Part shown: piece by piece, positions 25,733 through 34,592 of the stretch | Numbering within the stretch: position 1 is the stretch's first letter | Layout of the letters: every line of letters begins with the position of its first letter | Source of the DNA: Pseudobutyrivibrio sp. | GTDB lineage: Bacteria; Bacillota; Clostridia; Lachnospirales; Lachnospiraceae | DNA: 64,000 nucleotides | Reading direction: 5' to 3' | Assembly (NCBI GenBank): GCA_024697025.1 | Contig: JAILGH010000022.1 | Coordinates: 1-64,000, forward strand | The notes under the pieces: generated by a model | What the model was told of the DNA's origin: nothing | The model's input: the letters and a program-made list of their open reading frames with translations, nothing else | Databases searched by the model: none | Program-made: the position numbers and the translations under genes

Positions 25733-27787
25733 CTAATCATCAAGCTTAAACTGATTAATAGCGCCCTTAAGGCTTTCAGCGTTAACTTTACTTGATTCAG
25801 CAAGCCTTTCAATATTTACAGAAACATCTGATGCCTGAGTATTCTTTCCGAGAATGTTTGTAACGCCTTCAGTATTCTCAAGAGATGCATCGTTAACTGA
25901 TGTAATTCGTCTTGCAATTTCATCTATAGAGCCACTAAGTGAACCCATAGCCTCACCAATCTCAGTAACTGCCTTCTTAATCTCTACAATACCCTCATCA
26001 TAGTGTTTACTCTGGTCTGCAAACACTTCGAAGCTAGACATAACATCGTTCTTAATATATTCAATAAGTCTTGTAACCTGGTCACGAACATTTGAAACAG
26101 ACTTATTACTTGCAGTAACTATCTCAGTAATATTCATAGCAGTTTCTTTAGACTGGTCTGCAAGCTGTCCAATTTCACCAGCTACTACTGCAAAGCCTTT
26201 ACCCGCTTCACCCGCTCTTGCAGCTTCAATAGAGGCATTAAGTGAAAGAAGGTTTGTCTGAGATGTAATTGACATAATGTCCTCAGCTAATACATTGATT
26301 TGTTCAACGGCCTTCAAGCTTTCAAGAGCTTCTTGCATATTGACCATTGTCTCCTGTAATGTAGCCATGTTAGTTTCGATTTCCGCATCAATCTTCTCAT
26401 TGATTTCGCTTGCAGAATCGATAAGTTTCTGAGAATCACTTTCTCCTGCCTCAACCTTTTCAGAAACTGTATTTACAAGGTTTACAATATTATCTATCTC
26501 TTCGTGAATAGACTCGATAGAGTCATTGGTTTCATTTATCTTTACTGAAAGATTATCAGCTATCTCTTTATTTTCTACGGTAACCTCACCAAGTAGCTTA
26601 GAGGCATTATTAAGGTCTAAAGAACTTTCGCTTAAGGCTCCACTACAATCTCTAAATAGGCCAACCGCCTCATTTAAGGTATCAATAACCTCCTGAGTAC
26701 AGGTTGCCAACTTACCAATTTCATCAGAGCGCTTTGAAAGAACCGAAAGATCTTTGTTAGTGGAAATATTGTGTTCAGCAACTCGTGCAAGTGCAGTTTC
26801 AACCTTTCCGATTGGTTTAATCAAAGAACCAATAATAAATGCCAAAACTACAGCGATAATAATTATGACAACTACACCCATGGTTACAACCAACCTAGAT
26901 GATGCAGCAGCAGATGCATATAACTCTTCTTCATCAGCGCCTGTGAAAAGTAACCATCCTCGTTCTGGCAGATACTGATAGTAACCAAGCATTGTCTTTC
27001 CAGTTGAAGGCTGAGTATAGTTAATAATTCCAGACTCCTCACCATTTTGAGCTCTTGCTATGGCTTCTTGAACTGCAGGATTTTCGCTCTGAAGTGCTAT
27101 TTCCTCGGCATTGTTTGAATAATAGACGATTGGATCAGCAACACCTGTTAAAACAACCTCTTGGTTATCAGCAATATAGGTACCATCCAACAATCCATAT
27201 AGCTCTGTCTTATCTAACTCTAAGCAAGCATAACCTGCGTATTGTTTACCCTTGTAGCAAGAACGTGCTACTACTAAAGTAACCGCTGCCTCTTCTCCTG
27301 TAGATATAGAGTCTGCTACAATTGTCATACTATAAATAGGAACACCTTCTGAACTTCCATATAAACCACTTAGAAACTCAACTGTCTCTGGAGGGTTCTG
27401 ATAGCCTCTCTTTAAACCAATTGAATCTAGAATAATCATACCGTCTGCCCTTGAATAGAAAACAGAAAGTACATTAGGAACAACTTCCTGATATGATTCT
27501 GTCCATACTTGCGCAGCCTCAACCGATGCCTCGTCATGGTCAGCATTAATCATATCTTTCATTGTTGTAGAAGCAGCATAACCATCTACATAAGCATTTT
27601 GCTTTTCGATGTATCGCTGGAGCTGCTGAGTGTTAGAACCAATCATACCGGTCAACTCTGAAACAGCTTCCTGCTTCATAACGCCATAAATATTGTATGA
27701 AGCCAATAAACTAAGGGTTACTACGCCAATAACTGTAGCGATAACTACAAATAATGTGATTCTAGTAGATAGCTTTTTAATCTTCAT
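25733..27787 (-). CDS. methyl-accepting chemotaxis protein
   Basis: A 684-residue chemoreceptor with the same plan as its neighbour: transmembrane helix at the N-terminus, Cache-type extracellular sensor (WTESYQEVVPNVLSVFYSR, GYYQYLPERGWLLFTGADEEE), second transmembrane helix, HAMP and the signalling coiled coil with [23 protein letters not shown] 27787 is preferred because GGAGAGG lies just before it; a start at 27820 would add 11 residues without a site. Tandem duplication with later divergence of the sensor domain suggests two related ligands. Confidence 0.95.
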   Translation of the reverse strand: MKIKKLSTRITLFVVIATVIGVVTLSLLASYNIYGVMKQEAVSELTGMIGSNTQQLQRYIEKQNAYVDGYAASTTMKDMINADHDEASVEAAQVWTESYQEVVPNVLSVFYSRADGMIILDSIGLKRGYQNPPETVEFLSGLYGSSEGVPIYSMTIVADSISTGEEAAVTLVVARSCYKGKQYAGYACLELDKTELYGLLDGTYIADNQEVVLTGVADPIVYYSNNAEEIALQSENPAVQEAIARAQNGEESGIINYTQPSTGKTMLGYYQYLPERGWLLFTGADEEELYASAAASSRLVVTMGVVVIIIIAVVLAFIIGSLIKPIGKVETALARVAEHNISTNKDLSVLSKRSDEIGKLATCTQEVIDTLNEAVGLFRDCSGALSESSLDLNNASKLLGEVTVENKEIADNLSVKINETNDSIESIHEEIDNIVNLVNTVSEKVEAGESDSQKLIDSASEINEKIDAEIETNMATLQETMVNMQEALESLKAVEQINVLAEDIMSITSQTNLLSLNASIEAARAGEAGKGFAVVAGEIGQLADQSKETAMNITEIVTASNKSVSNVRDQVTRLIEYIKNDVMSSFEVFADQSKHYDEGIVEIKKAVTEIGEAMGSLSGSIDEIARRITSVNDASLENTEGVTNILGKNTQASDVSVNIERLAESSKVNAESLKGAINQFKLDD

Positions 27788-27921
27788 ATAACCTCTCCTA
27801 CTCCCAGTAAATGAATTCAATCATTAAAGGTACTATAGCAGACATTTCAGAAAATTCTGTGTCTTTTTCACGACTATTCAGTTTTTTTGTGATTTTGTTA
27901 AAGAATTTTCCATTGAAGCAC

Positions 27922-27953
27922 AAAAAAAGAGCCCTAGCACACAGCTAGAGCCC
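27922..27953 (-). terminator. terminator of dinB unit
   Basis: The minus strand reads GGGCTCTAGC, loop TGTGT, GCTAGGGCTC, then TTTTTTTG: a 10-bp stem with two G-U pairs and a T-run of seven. It follows the small gene at 28026 and ends the dinB transcript. Confidence 0.88.
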
Positions 27954-28025
27954 TTGTAAATTCAGCTTTTTGAGATTTTATATCAATAAAGACATATGTC
28001 TTGTTGTTCTTGTGAAAAAAATAAT

Positions 28026-28448
28026 CTATGCTAAATGCTTTTCAAATAATTTGTCGCCCTCTGGACTACACATACTGCAAGTCTTGGCAACAATCTTTTC
28101 AAGCTCAATCTTTTCATCTGCAAAACCTTCAAAAACTGTACCATTATATGTCAAGCCAACTGCAGTTGAAATATTCTTGTACTTGGTAATGCGAGTTGTA
28201 ATCTTGTCGTAGGTACCAAAAACCTGAAGGGTCATAAATATTTTCTCAAGGCCCTTGTAGTCCTTGTCCTCTACCAGCTGCCCCACCTTTGAATAAAGTA
28301 ATGAGGACTCGTAGTCTTCATTTTGAGCATATTTATCGATAAAGTCTAATAAATTTTGGCCTAGGTTGACAATGAAAAGTGATTCCTTGTCACCGCCAAG
28401 CTGTTCTTGAACTATTCCTATTTTTCTTCGAGTGCGTACTGTAATCAT
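28026..28448 (-). CDS. hypothetical protein downstream of dinB
   Basis: A 140-residue soluble protein that I do not recognise. It starts MITVRTRRKIGIVQEQLGGD and is mostly helical in the first half; a pair of cysteines (TCSMC) lies near the C-terminus in VAKTCSMCSPEGDKLFEKHLA. No signal peptide or membrane segment. It lies 24 bp after the DNA polymerase IV gene and before the terminator, so it is cotranscribed with dinB and might relate to the damage response; this is context only. Confidence 0.6.
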   Translation of the reverse strand: MITVRTRRKIGIVQEQLGGDKESLFIVNLGQNLLDFIDKYAQNEDYESSLLYSKVGQLVEDKDYKGLEKIFMTLQVFGTYDKITTRITKYKNISTAVGLTYNGTVFEGFADEKIELEKIVAKTCSMCSPEGDKLFEKHLA

Positions 28449-28471
28449 GTGCTCTCCCTTTTCCTTAATAA

Positions 28472-29713
28472 TTATTTATTCCTGTTCTGTTCTTGTTTCG
28501 CCCTATGCATGCGATTTACCCTACTAGATGTATCCATGGTGCTAGCCCGCTGAACTGCACCATTTCCGAATCGGCCTCGGATGGAATCCAAGGTGGAATC
28601 CAAAGCTTTGCGCTTTTCCTTACCGTCGTCTTCAAATAGTGATATTTGCTCAAACCCATCTCTATCTATATCAGTAAGCGCAAGGCCCACTAAACGAAGA
28701 GGTTGCCCTTGCCAGCTTTCTTTAATAAGCTGCCTGGCCGTTTTATAAATAATATCCGTTACATCTGTAGGCTCTGAAAGCTTTTTCTGGTGGGACTTGT
28801 TTACAAAATCCAAGTTCCTAAAAGTGACAGAAACGCATCCGCATTTGCCGCCATCGGCTCTCATTCTTGCCGAAACTATATCAGCCTGAGCAAGGAGAAT
28901 CTTGTTAATCTCCTCTAGCTCTACTAAGTCATCCTCCACAGTAGTCTCTGCAGAGTAACCCTTGGCATCCTCCGGCTCATCCACAACTGGCGAGTCATCT
29001 ATGCCATTGGCATAATTATGAAAATGCATGGCTCCACGCTCACTAAATATAAGCGCTAGCTGCTCAAGTGGCGTGTTGGCCAGCTGACCAATTGTAGTGA
29101 TGTTTAGACTCTTGAGCTTGACTGCTGATGACTTGCCGCAGGTAAACAAATCTCCCACTGGGAGTGGCCACATCTTGGCGGGTATCTCCTCTGGAAATAA
29201 GGTGTGTACCTTGTTTGGCTTTTCAAAGTCACTGGCCATCTTGGCAAGAAGCTTGTTGCTGCTGACACCAACATTAACTGTAAACCCAAGCTCGTTATAT
29301 ATCCTATCCTTTATCTCATAAGCCGTCGCAATTGGGTCAGGATAGATTAAATGCATCCCTGACATATCAAGGAAAACCTCGTCTATGGAAAAGGATTGCA
29401 TTGTAGGAGTATATTCCTGGCAAATACTTTTGAAGGCCCTAGAACACCTAACATACCAATCAAAATTGGAATGGGCTATCACAAGATTGGGGCATTTTCT
29501 AAGAGCCAAGCTAACGGGCTCTCCTGTGACAATACCGTATTTCTTGGCTGGTATTGACTTAGCTGCCACAATTCCAGTTCTAGAATTAGGGTCTCCTCCA
29601 ACAATAGATGGCACTTCACGCAAATCAGGCCCACCGTTCATAAGCTGTTCTACGGCGGACCATGATACAAATGCACTATTTACATCAATGTGAAATATCA
29701 ATCTATCGACCAT
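28472..29713 (-). CDS. dinB: DNA polymerase IV (Y-family)
   Basis: A 413-residue Y-family DNA polymerase for translesion synthesis. The palm carboxylates are Asp10 (FHIDVNSAF) and Asp111-Glu112 (QSFSIDEVFLDMSG); VNVGVSSNKLLAKMAS and GDLFTCGKSSAVKLKSLNI form the thumb and little-finger entry. The motif DVNSAFVSW instead of DMDAFF is typical of Gram-positive members. The C-terminus is a basic, disordered tail (SSRVNRMHRAKQEQ) and no clear beta-clamp motif was picked out except QISLFEDD near residue 365, which fits QxxLF. Followed by a small unknown gene. Confidence 0.93.
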   Translation of the reverse strand: MVDRLIFHIDVNSAFVSWSAVEQLMNGGPDLREVPSIVGGDPNSRTGIVAAKSIPAKKYGIVTGEPVSLALRKCPNLVIAHSNFDWYVRCSRAFKSICQEYTPTMQSFSIDEVFLDMSGMHLIYPDPIATAYEIKDRIYNELGFTVNVGVSSNKLLAKMASDFEKPNKVHTLFPEEIPAKMWPLPVGDLFTCGKSSAVKLKSLNITTIGQLANTPLEQLALIFSERGAMHFHNYANGIDDSPVVDEPEDAKGYSAETTVEDDLVELEEINKILLAQADIVSARMRADGGKCGCVSVTFRNLDFVNKSHQKKLSEPTDVTDIIYKTARQLIKESWQGQPLRLVGLALTDIDRDGFEQISLFEDDGKEKRKALDSTLDSIRGRFGNGAVQRASTMDTSSRVNRMHRAKQEQNRNK

Positions 29714-29777
29714 ATATTCTCCGCTTTTAGTTTGTACCGTTATTCTACCACAATTTTTCTAAGGTTTTAAGACACTT

Positions 29778-29786
29778 ATGCTATAA
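29778..29786 (+). promoter_or_regulatory. extended -10 promoter of radical SAM gene
   Basis: TGCTATAAT, an extended -10 element with a perfect TATAAT (29781-29786), 33 bases before the start codon. No good -35 was found, which the TG extension can offset. Confidence 0.6.
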
Positions 29787-29818
29787 TTAATGGAAATTTA
29801 ATGCTTTAGAGGATTTCA

Positions 29819-30721
29819 ATGGATTATATATCTCTTTCAGATTATTTAAAAAATAAATATGGCACCAAGGTCTACAAGCTTTCTTTGACCAGTGGATGCA
29901 CCTGCCCAAATCGCGATGGCACAATCAGTACCGGCGGATGTATCTTTTGCTCTGAGGGAGGCTCTGGTGATTTTGCTGCAGCTGGCGATTCCTTGAATGA
30001 ACAAATAAACTCTGCCAAGGCCTTGGTAGATAGCAAGATTTCTTCCAAAATCCCTGCTTCAGAGCGAAAATATATCGCTTATTTTCAATCCTTTACTAAT
30101 ACTTACGGCAACCAAAAATACCTGATGCAGATTTTTAAGGAGGTTCTTGATTATCCTGAGATAGTTGGTCTTTCCATCGGCACTAGGCCAGACTGCCTAT
30201 CTGATGAAATGATTCACTTTCTTTCTAAATTGAACGAAACCAAAGAAGTTTGGGTAGAGCTTGGCCTACAGACCATACATGAAAATACAGCTAGACTTAT
30301 CAACCGAGGCTATGAGCTTCCTGTGTTTGAAGATTCTTATAAGAGGCTTACTGATGCAGGACTCAAGGTCGTGGTTCATGTAATACTTGGCCTTCCAGGC
30401 GAGAGTGATGAGGATATGCTAAAAACTATAAGCTATCTTGCAAAGCTTTCCCCTACCCTATTTGGCATCAAGCTTCAGCTCCTTCATGTATTAAAGGGCA
30501 CTAAGTTAGCTGAAATGTATGAGGACGAGCCCTTTAGGATTTTTGAGTTGGAGGAGTATTGTCACCTAGTGTGCAAATGCTTAAAGCTCCTTCCTAAGGA
30601 GACTGTCATACACCGCCTCACTGGCGATGGGCCTAAGAAACTTCTCATTGCACCCTTATGGAGTGGCAACAAGAAGCCTGTAATTAATACCATGAGAAAA
30701 ATAATAGCCATGGAGAAATAA
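29819..30721 (+). CDS. radical SAM protein, TIGR01212/YhcC family
   Basis: A 300-residue radical SAM enzyme. The iron-sulfur cluster motif is the family variant CTCPNRDGT...GGCIFC (cysteines near 27-29, 41 and 44), followed by YIAYFQSFTNTYG, VGLSIGTRPDC and VWVELGLQTIHENTARLINRGY. The family is widespread; its substrate is not settled. AGAGGA precedes the ATG by 5-6 bases. It is divergent from dinB and the only plus-strand gene between 6.6 and 60 kb. Confidence 0.92.
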   Translation: MDYISLSDYLKNKYGTKVYKLSLTSGCTCPNRDGTISTGGCIFCSEGGSGDFAAAGDSLNEQINSAKALVDSKISSKIPASERKYIAYFQSFTNTYGNQKYLMQIFKEVLDYPEIVGLSIGTRPDCLSDEMIHFLSKLNETKEVWVELGLQTIHENTARLINRGYELPVFEDSYKRLTDAGLKVVVHVILGLPGESDEDMLKTISYLAKLSPTLFGIKLQLLHVLKGTKLAEMYEDEPFRIFELEEYCHLVCKCLKLLPKETVIHRLTGDGPKKLLIAPLWSGNKKPVINTMRKIIAMEK

Positions 30722-30732
30722 TCCATGGCTAT
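30704..30732. terminator. hairpin between convergent genes
   Basis: ATAGCCATGG (30704-30713) pairs with CCATGGCTAT (30723-30732), loop AGAAATAAT; the stop codon of the radical SAM gene lies in the loop. The weak AT-rich tail on both sides suggests a bidirectional terminator between this gene and the end of the cobalamin operon. Confidence 0.6.
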
Positions 30733-30817
30733 ATATAATACATTTGATATTTTCGACTGTCTATTATCTAATATCTTTAAGTCTTGATGTGCAATCTTCA
30801 ATATATTGCTTTGGCTA

Positions 30818-31855
30818 CTAGCATAAACCTTCAAGAGCCGAAAGCAATCCTTCATTTTCATTATGCTGTTTTACAGCAATTCTATAGTATCCTTTTTCAA
30901 GTCCTGCATAATCGCTACAATCACGAATCAAAATATTGTAAAGCAATAAATTTTCCTTTAAAGTCTTATTCTCAGATTTAAACAAAATATAGTTTGCATC
31001 AGAATTGAAAACCTTTAGCTTTAAATCCTTTAGGCCATCTGAAAGAAACTCTCGCTCCTTTTCTATCAGTTCTACCGCCTCATCTATGTACTCTAGATGC
31101 TTCAGACATTCTACTCCCGCCATCTGAGCAAAAATAGACAAATTCCATTCTGGCAAATGAGATTTGATAGTATCAGCAATAGATTTTCTAGAACAAAGAG
31201 CATATCCCAACCTAACACCTGGGATTGCAAAGGATTTGGTAAAAGCTCTAAGAACTATAAGTGACTTATGACTTACTATATTATAGGCAAGGGAACATTC
31301 CTTTTCTTTGCCTGTAAGTGGTAGGAAGCATTCGTCCACCACCAAAATTGTGCCTGCCTTTTCACAGGCTTTAATAACCTCTGTTAAAACTGCTTTTTCC
31401 ATCAACAATCCATTTGGATTATTTGGGTTGGTCAAAAACAGTAAGTTTGGTCGCTCAACTAAGATTGTCTCTGTAATACTCTGATATATTGCAAAATCAT
31501 TTTCAGCTAAAAGTTGATGCTTAATAATTGTACAGTTAGGCACTGCACCTTTTAGACATATCTCATATCCTAAAAAACAAGGGGAAACTATCATAGCCTT
31601 CTTTGGATGATAGGCATGACATATAGCCATAACAAGCTCTGAGGCCCCGTTTCCATATACCACATCGTCTCTCATAATATCAAATATCTTGGATGTTGAT
31701 TCCACAAGCTTTTCGTGGAGAATATCCGGATATTTGCTAGCATACTTTGTTGCCTCTGAAAGAACCCACTGCACTTCCTGGGGTACCCCAAGAGGATTTA
31801 AATTAACTGAGAAATCATAGTAGATATTATTTCTATAAATATCTCCACCGTGCAT
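30818..31855 (-). CDS. cobD: threonine-phosphate decarboxylase CobD-like
   Basis: A 345-residue pyridoxal-phosphate enzyme of the HisC/CobD fold. It begins MHGGDIYRNNIYYDFSVNLNPLG, the classic CobD start; LLFLTNPNNPNG and VVDECFLPL bind the cofactor, and Lys in LRAFTKSFAIPGVRLGYAL forms the Schiff base. It makes (R)-1-amino-2-propanol phosphate from threonine phosphate for CbiB, or acts as a related aminotransferase. ATG 31855 has AAGGAG 6 bases before it; the longer frame from 31921 runs through two hairpins and is rejected. Last gene of the cobalamin operon. Confidence 0.88.
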   Translation of the reverse strand: MHGGDIYRNNIYYDFSVNLNPLGVPQEVQWVLSEATKYASKYPDILHEKLVESTSKIFDIMRDDVVYGNGASELVMAICHAYHPKKAMIVSPCFLGYEICLKGAVPNCTIIKHQLLAENDFAIYQSITETILVERPNLLFLTNPNNPNGLLMEKAVLTEVIKACEKAGTILVVDECFLPLTGKEKECSLAYNIVSHKSLIVLRAFTKSFAIPGVRLGYALCSRKSIADTIKSHLPEWNLSIFAQMAGVECLKHLEYIDEAVELIEKEREFLSDGLKDLKLKVFNSDANYILFKSENKTLKENLLLYNILIRDCSDYAGLEKGYYRIAVKQHNENEGLLSALEGLC

Positions 31856-31866
31856 AAATAACTCCT

Positions 31867-31927
31867 TAATTGCTAAACTTCCAGCAATTACTCTCCTTGT
31901 GAGGATCACTATTTTTCCCACAAGGAG
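31867..31927 (-). promoter_or_regulatory. paired hairpins ahead of cobD
   Basis: Reading leftward: CTCCTTGTG/CACAAGGAG (31919-31927 with 31893-31901), then TAATTGCT/AGCAATTA (31867-31890), whose base lies directly before the AAGGAG site of cobD. Note that the first stem contains an AAGGAG-like strand. They could control cobD translation or protect the upstream mRNA; there is no T-run for termination. Confidence 0.5.
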
Positions 31928-31993
31928 TCAAAATATTACTCCTATTGAATACTAACATCTTTTTGGAAATAAAAGTCGAAATCCTTAGATATA

Positions 31994-33007
31994 TCACAGT
32001 TTACACATAGAAAGTTTAAAAAGAACCAAAATAACTATAGCTGAACATAGAAATTCTGATGCAAACATCAACTTGTTTGCTCTTTTAATATCTTCTAGCT
32101 CAATAACTCTAACACTGTCTCCTATATATGGCTTAGACACAACCTTTCCAAAATAGCTGGCTGGACCAGCTAGTCTAAGACCTAAAGCCCCTGCGCAAAC
32201 ACTTTCTGTCTGGGCAGAATTTGGGCTTGAGTGATTAAATCTATCTCTTAAAAAAATCTTCAGCGCCATTGCCTGGCTATAATTCTTTCCAAGAAAAATA
32301 CAAGCGATAATCATAAGCCATCCGCTGACTCTCGATGGTATAAAATTCACCACATCATCAAGCCTAGCAGCTGCATGGCCAAAGTCCACATACTTGTCAT
32401 TCTTGTATCCCACCATGGAATCCATGGTATTGATTGCCTTGTAAATAAACCCAAGAATAGGCCCACCAACAGCAAGATAAAGCATAGGTGCTATAACACC
32501 ATCTGAGGTATTCTCAGCAACTGTCTCAACTGCCGCCTTGATAACACCAGTCTCCTCTAAAGTAGCGGTGTCTCTTCCAACAATCATGGAAACTGCAGCC
32601 CTTCCGGCCTGCAATCCCTCTGTCTTTAAGGCATGATAAACCTTCATGCTCTCCACATAAAGGCTCTTTGCAGCTAGACAATAATAAGTCATAACTGCTT
32701 CTATGACTATTCCAAGATAAATATTGATTTTATAAGCGGCAAACAAAAGGCCAAAGGCAACCAACCCTGTCACCAAAATAACTATGACAACAAGTAATCT
32801 GCCAAGCCTTCTCTTACGTATACTCAATGAGCCAACGTCAAGATTCTTCTCTGCCAAATCTAGAAAATATTCAGTTAGCCCTCCTATCATATTTCCAATC
32901 CATCTGATAGGATGAGGCCACCCCATTGGATCACCTAAGAAAAGATCTAGGAGAAAGCCCGCTATAAACGCCGTCAGATGATAAATCAAAAGTATATCCC
33001 TCGCCAT
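31994..33007 (-). CDS. cbiB: adenosylcobinamide-phosphate synthase
   Basis: A CbiB/CobD-type membrane protein of about 337 residues with several transmembrane helices. Signatures are LLDLFLGDPMGWPHPIRWIGN, VGRDTATLEETGVIKAAVETVAENTSDGV and FNHSSPNSAQTESVCAGAL. It joins the aminopropanol linker to adenosylcobyric acid. The first ATG (33007) overlaps the upstream phosphatase gene by 77 bases and has a weak site; a TTG at 32989, with GAGGG 8 bases before it, is a good alternative start. Cobalamin operon. Confidence 0.92.
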   Translation of the reverse strand: MARDILLIYHLTAFIAGFLLDLFLGDPMGWPHPIRWIGNMIGGLTEYFLDLAEKNLDVGSLSIRKRRLGRLLVVIVILVTGLVAFGLLFAAYKINIYLGIVIEAVMTYYCLAAKSLYVESMKVYHALKTEGLQAGRAAVSMIVGRDTATLEETGVIKAAVETVAENTSDGVIAPMLYLAVGGPILGFIYKAINTMDSMVGYKNDKYVDFGHAAARLDDVVNFIPSRVSGWLMIIACIFLGKNYSQAMALKIFLRDRFNHSSPNSAQTESVCAGALGLRLAGPASYFGKVVSKPYIGDSVRVIELEDIKRANKLMFASEFLCSAIVILVLFKLSMCKL

Positions 33008-33506
33008 TTTCTACATGATATGAATAGTACTCTCCGCCAAAGAGCGAACTAAGAATAGCCATTATGGTACCACCGTGAACAACAGCAGTAATGTTTTGGT
33101 ATTCTCTGGACTCTTTAAGCATTCGACTATATCCAACCATTGTACGGATAGTAGCCTCCTCTGGGCTTTCACCACCTGGAAATGCCTCGCGTCCGCCGCC
33201 GTCAATCCAAGATTGATAGAGAGGATTTTCAGAGAGTCCCTTGTAGTTCTTGCCTTCAAAGTCACCAAAATCTGTCTCTCTAAGATCCTCAATTATATGT
33301 ATTTGTGATTGGGGATAAATAATCTCTGCTGTGCGAATGCATCGCGCAAGAGGACTAGAAAAAACTATATCCGCCTCTGGATAGATGCGATTTCTAATCT
33401 CATTTTCCCCCTCTAAATTCATTTGCTCGTCAGTAATACCGATATAACGTTTTTCATAATTCCCCGCCGTTTTACCGTGGCGAATAAGAGTAATCTTTTT
33501 ATCCAT
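32931..33506 (-). CDS. cobC: alpha-ribazole phosphatase-like histidine phosphatase
   Basis: A 191-residue histidine phosphatase. The catalytic motif LIRHGKT lies at about residues 7-13, IVFSSPLARCIRTAEII supplies the second arginine, RETDFGDFEGK the acid region and VVHGGT the second histidine. In this setting it should dephosphorylate alpha-ribazole 5'-phosphate or adenosylcobalamin 5'-phosphate. It follows the mini-CobU gene directly and overlaps the cbiB frame. Other phosphatase substrates cannot be excluded from sequence. Confidence 0.85.
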   Translation of the reverse strand: MDKKITLIRHGKTAGNYEKRYIGITDEQMNLEGENEIRNRIYPEADIVFSSPLARCIRTAEIIYPQSQIHIIEDLRETDFGDFEGKNYKGLSENPLYQSWIDGGGREAFPGGESPEEATIRTMVGYSRMLKESREYQNITAVVHGGTIMAILSSLFGGEYYSYHVENGEGYTFDLSSDGVYSGLSPRSFLR

Positions 33507-33838
33507 TATTTAATCCTCTGTCCTATTCCGCACACCACTCTGTGTACTTCTGTCGCATCCTTAGCAAGCTCAACCAGAATTCGCCCGGTGGCCTCCCGCC
33601 AAAGTCTATCATCAGCCTCCATGGGAACTACTCCGTTACCAATCTCATCTGCGATGATAACCCAAGTGCCCTCCTTGGTGGCCTCTCTTATTTCATCCAA
33701 AATCTCGTATGGCTTCTTCAACTCAGACAACCTCTTTTTTACAAATAAATGAAGTTGATTAAAGTACTTTGCCTCAGGGAAATTGTCCCTGGCATACCCA
33801 GTTTTGCCCTGATAGCTACCGCCAATTACAAGAACCAT
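33506..33838 (-). CDS. short CobU-like P-loop protein
   Basis: A 110-residue protein with a CobU-type start, MVLVIGGSYQGKTGYA (Walker A), and a CobU-type end: ADEIGNGVVPMEADDRLWREATGRI, then VVCGIGQRIK. It lacks the middle of CobU, including the region that holds the guanylylated histidine, and is little more than half the length of normal CobU. A full CobU is encoded two genes upstream. The start at 33838 is set by GGAGG 5 bases before the ATG and overlaps the end of cobS by 23 bases. Possibly a kinase-only or regulatory form. Confidence 0.78.
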   Translation of the reverse strand: MVLVIGGSYQGKTGYARDNFPEAKYFNQLHLFVKKRLSELKKPYEILDEIREATKEGTWVIIADEIGNGVVPMEADDRLWREATGRILVELAKDATEVHRVVCGIGQRIK

Positions 33839-34592
33839 ATATACCTCCAATAGCCACTGCAACAGCAGCAAGTACCTCTGCGTTGCATACAAACCATCCG
33901 GCTAGATCGCCTGTGATTCCTCCAAACTTTGAGTAGGCTGTATATAAATAATAAACTAAAGCCACAAATAATCCTAGTAAAACAGCTGTAAAATACCACT
34001 GAAACATAAAAGTTGCCATGGCAGAAACCACAACAAACTGAATTGCCAAAAGAATCATTACTGTAGTTCCACCAGCTGTTTTGGCCTCAGTATTTAATAG
34101 GCCATCATTCTTTGCCTTCTTGTATTTTACTACACATATGCCACTAATTGCTCGTGAAATAAAAAAAATAAATATCCAAGCAATAAATCCTGCTCTATTC
34201 ATGGAATGAACAGCTGCAAAACCAATGCCCCCAAGTATCACAAGCTTTATTATAGCAAAAGCTCCTACATGAGAATCCTTTAAAATCTCTAGTCGTCTCT
34301 CCTTATCCTGCCAAGATGACAGTGCATCACTAGTATCCATAAATCCATCCAAATGAAATCCACCAGTGACGATTAAAGGAATGACAAGGACTATTATCGT
34401 AAATACGATATGCTCTATATTAAATTTATCACATAATAGCAGCCAACCATATTCCAATGCGCCTATAACAGCACCTATCCATGGGAAAAATACTAGATGG
34501 AACTTCATGTCCTCTGTTCCCCAATTAAACCTTGGCATAGGGATTCTAGAATACAGTGAAAATGCTACCGCTATTGATTTTAAAATTTTCAT
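33816..34592 (-). CDS. cobS: adenosylcobinamide-GDP ribazoletransferase
   Basis: A 258-residue polytopic membrane protein of the CobS family. It has the signature TGGFHLDGFMDTSDALSSWQDKERRLEILKDS split here around the catalytic aspartates (H-L-D-G-F-x-D-T-x-D), then HVGAFAIIKL. It joins alpha-ribazole to adenosylcobinamide-GDP in the last step of the nucleotide loop. It starts directly after the CobU stop codon. Cobalamin operon. Confidence 0.94.
   Translation of the reverse strand: MKILKSIAVAFSLYSRIPMPRFNWGTEDMKFHLVFFPWIGAVIGALEYGWLLLCDKFNIEHIVFTIIVLVIPLIVTGGFHLDGFMDTSDALSSWQDKERRLEILKDSHVGAFAIIKLVILGGIGFAAVHSMNRAGFIAWIFIFFISRAISGICVVKYKKAKNDGLLNTEAKTAGGTTVMILLAIQFVVVSAMATFMFQWYFTAVLLGLFVALVYYLYTAYSKFGGITGDLAGWFVCNAEVLAAVAVAIGGIYGSCNWR

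Noticed and set aside
31856-31993. Second cobalamin riboswitch before cobD
   Set aside because: The region has two simple hairpins but none of the aptamer motifs (GGTGAGAATCC-like or CAGGAGACCTGCC-like).
32931-33007. Frameshift or misassembly between cobC and cbiB
   Set aside because: The 77-base overlap disappears largely if cbiB starts at the TTG near 32989, and both proteins are complete.
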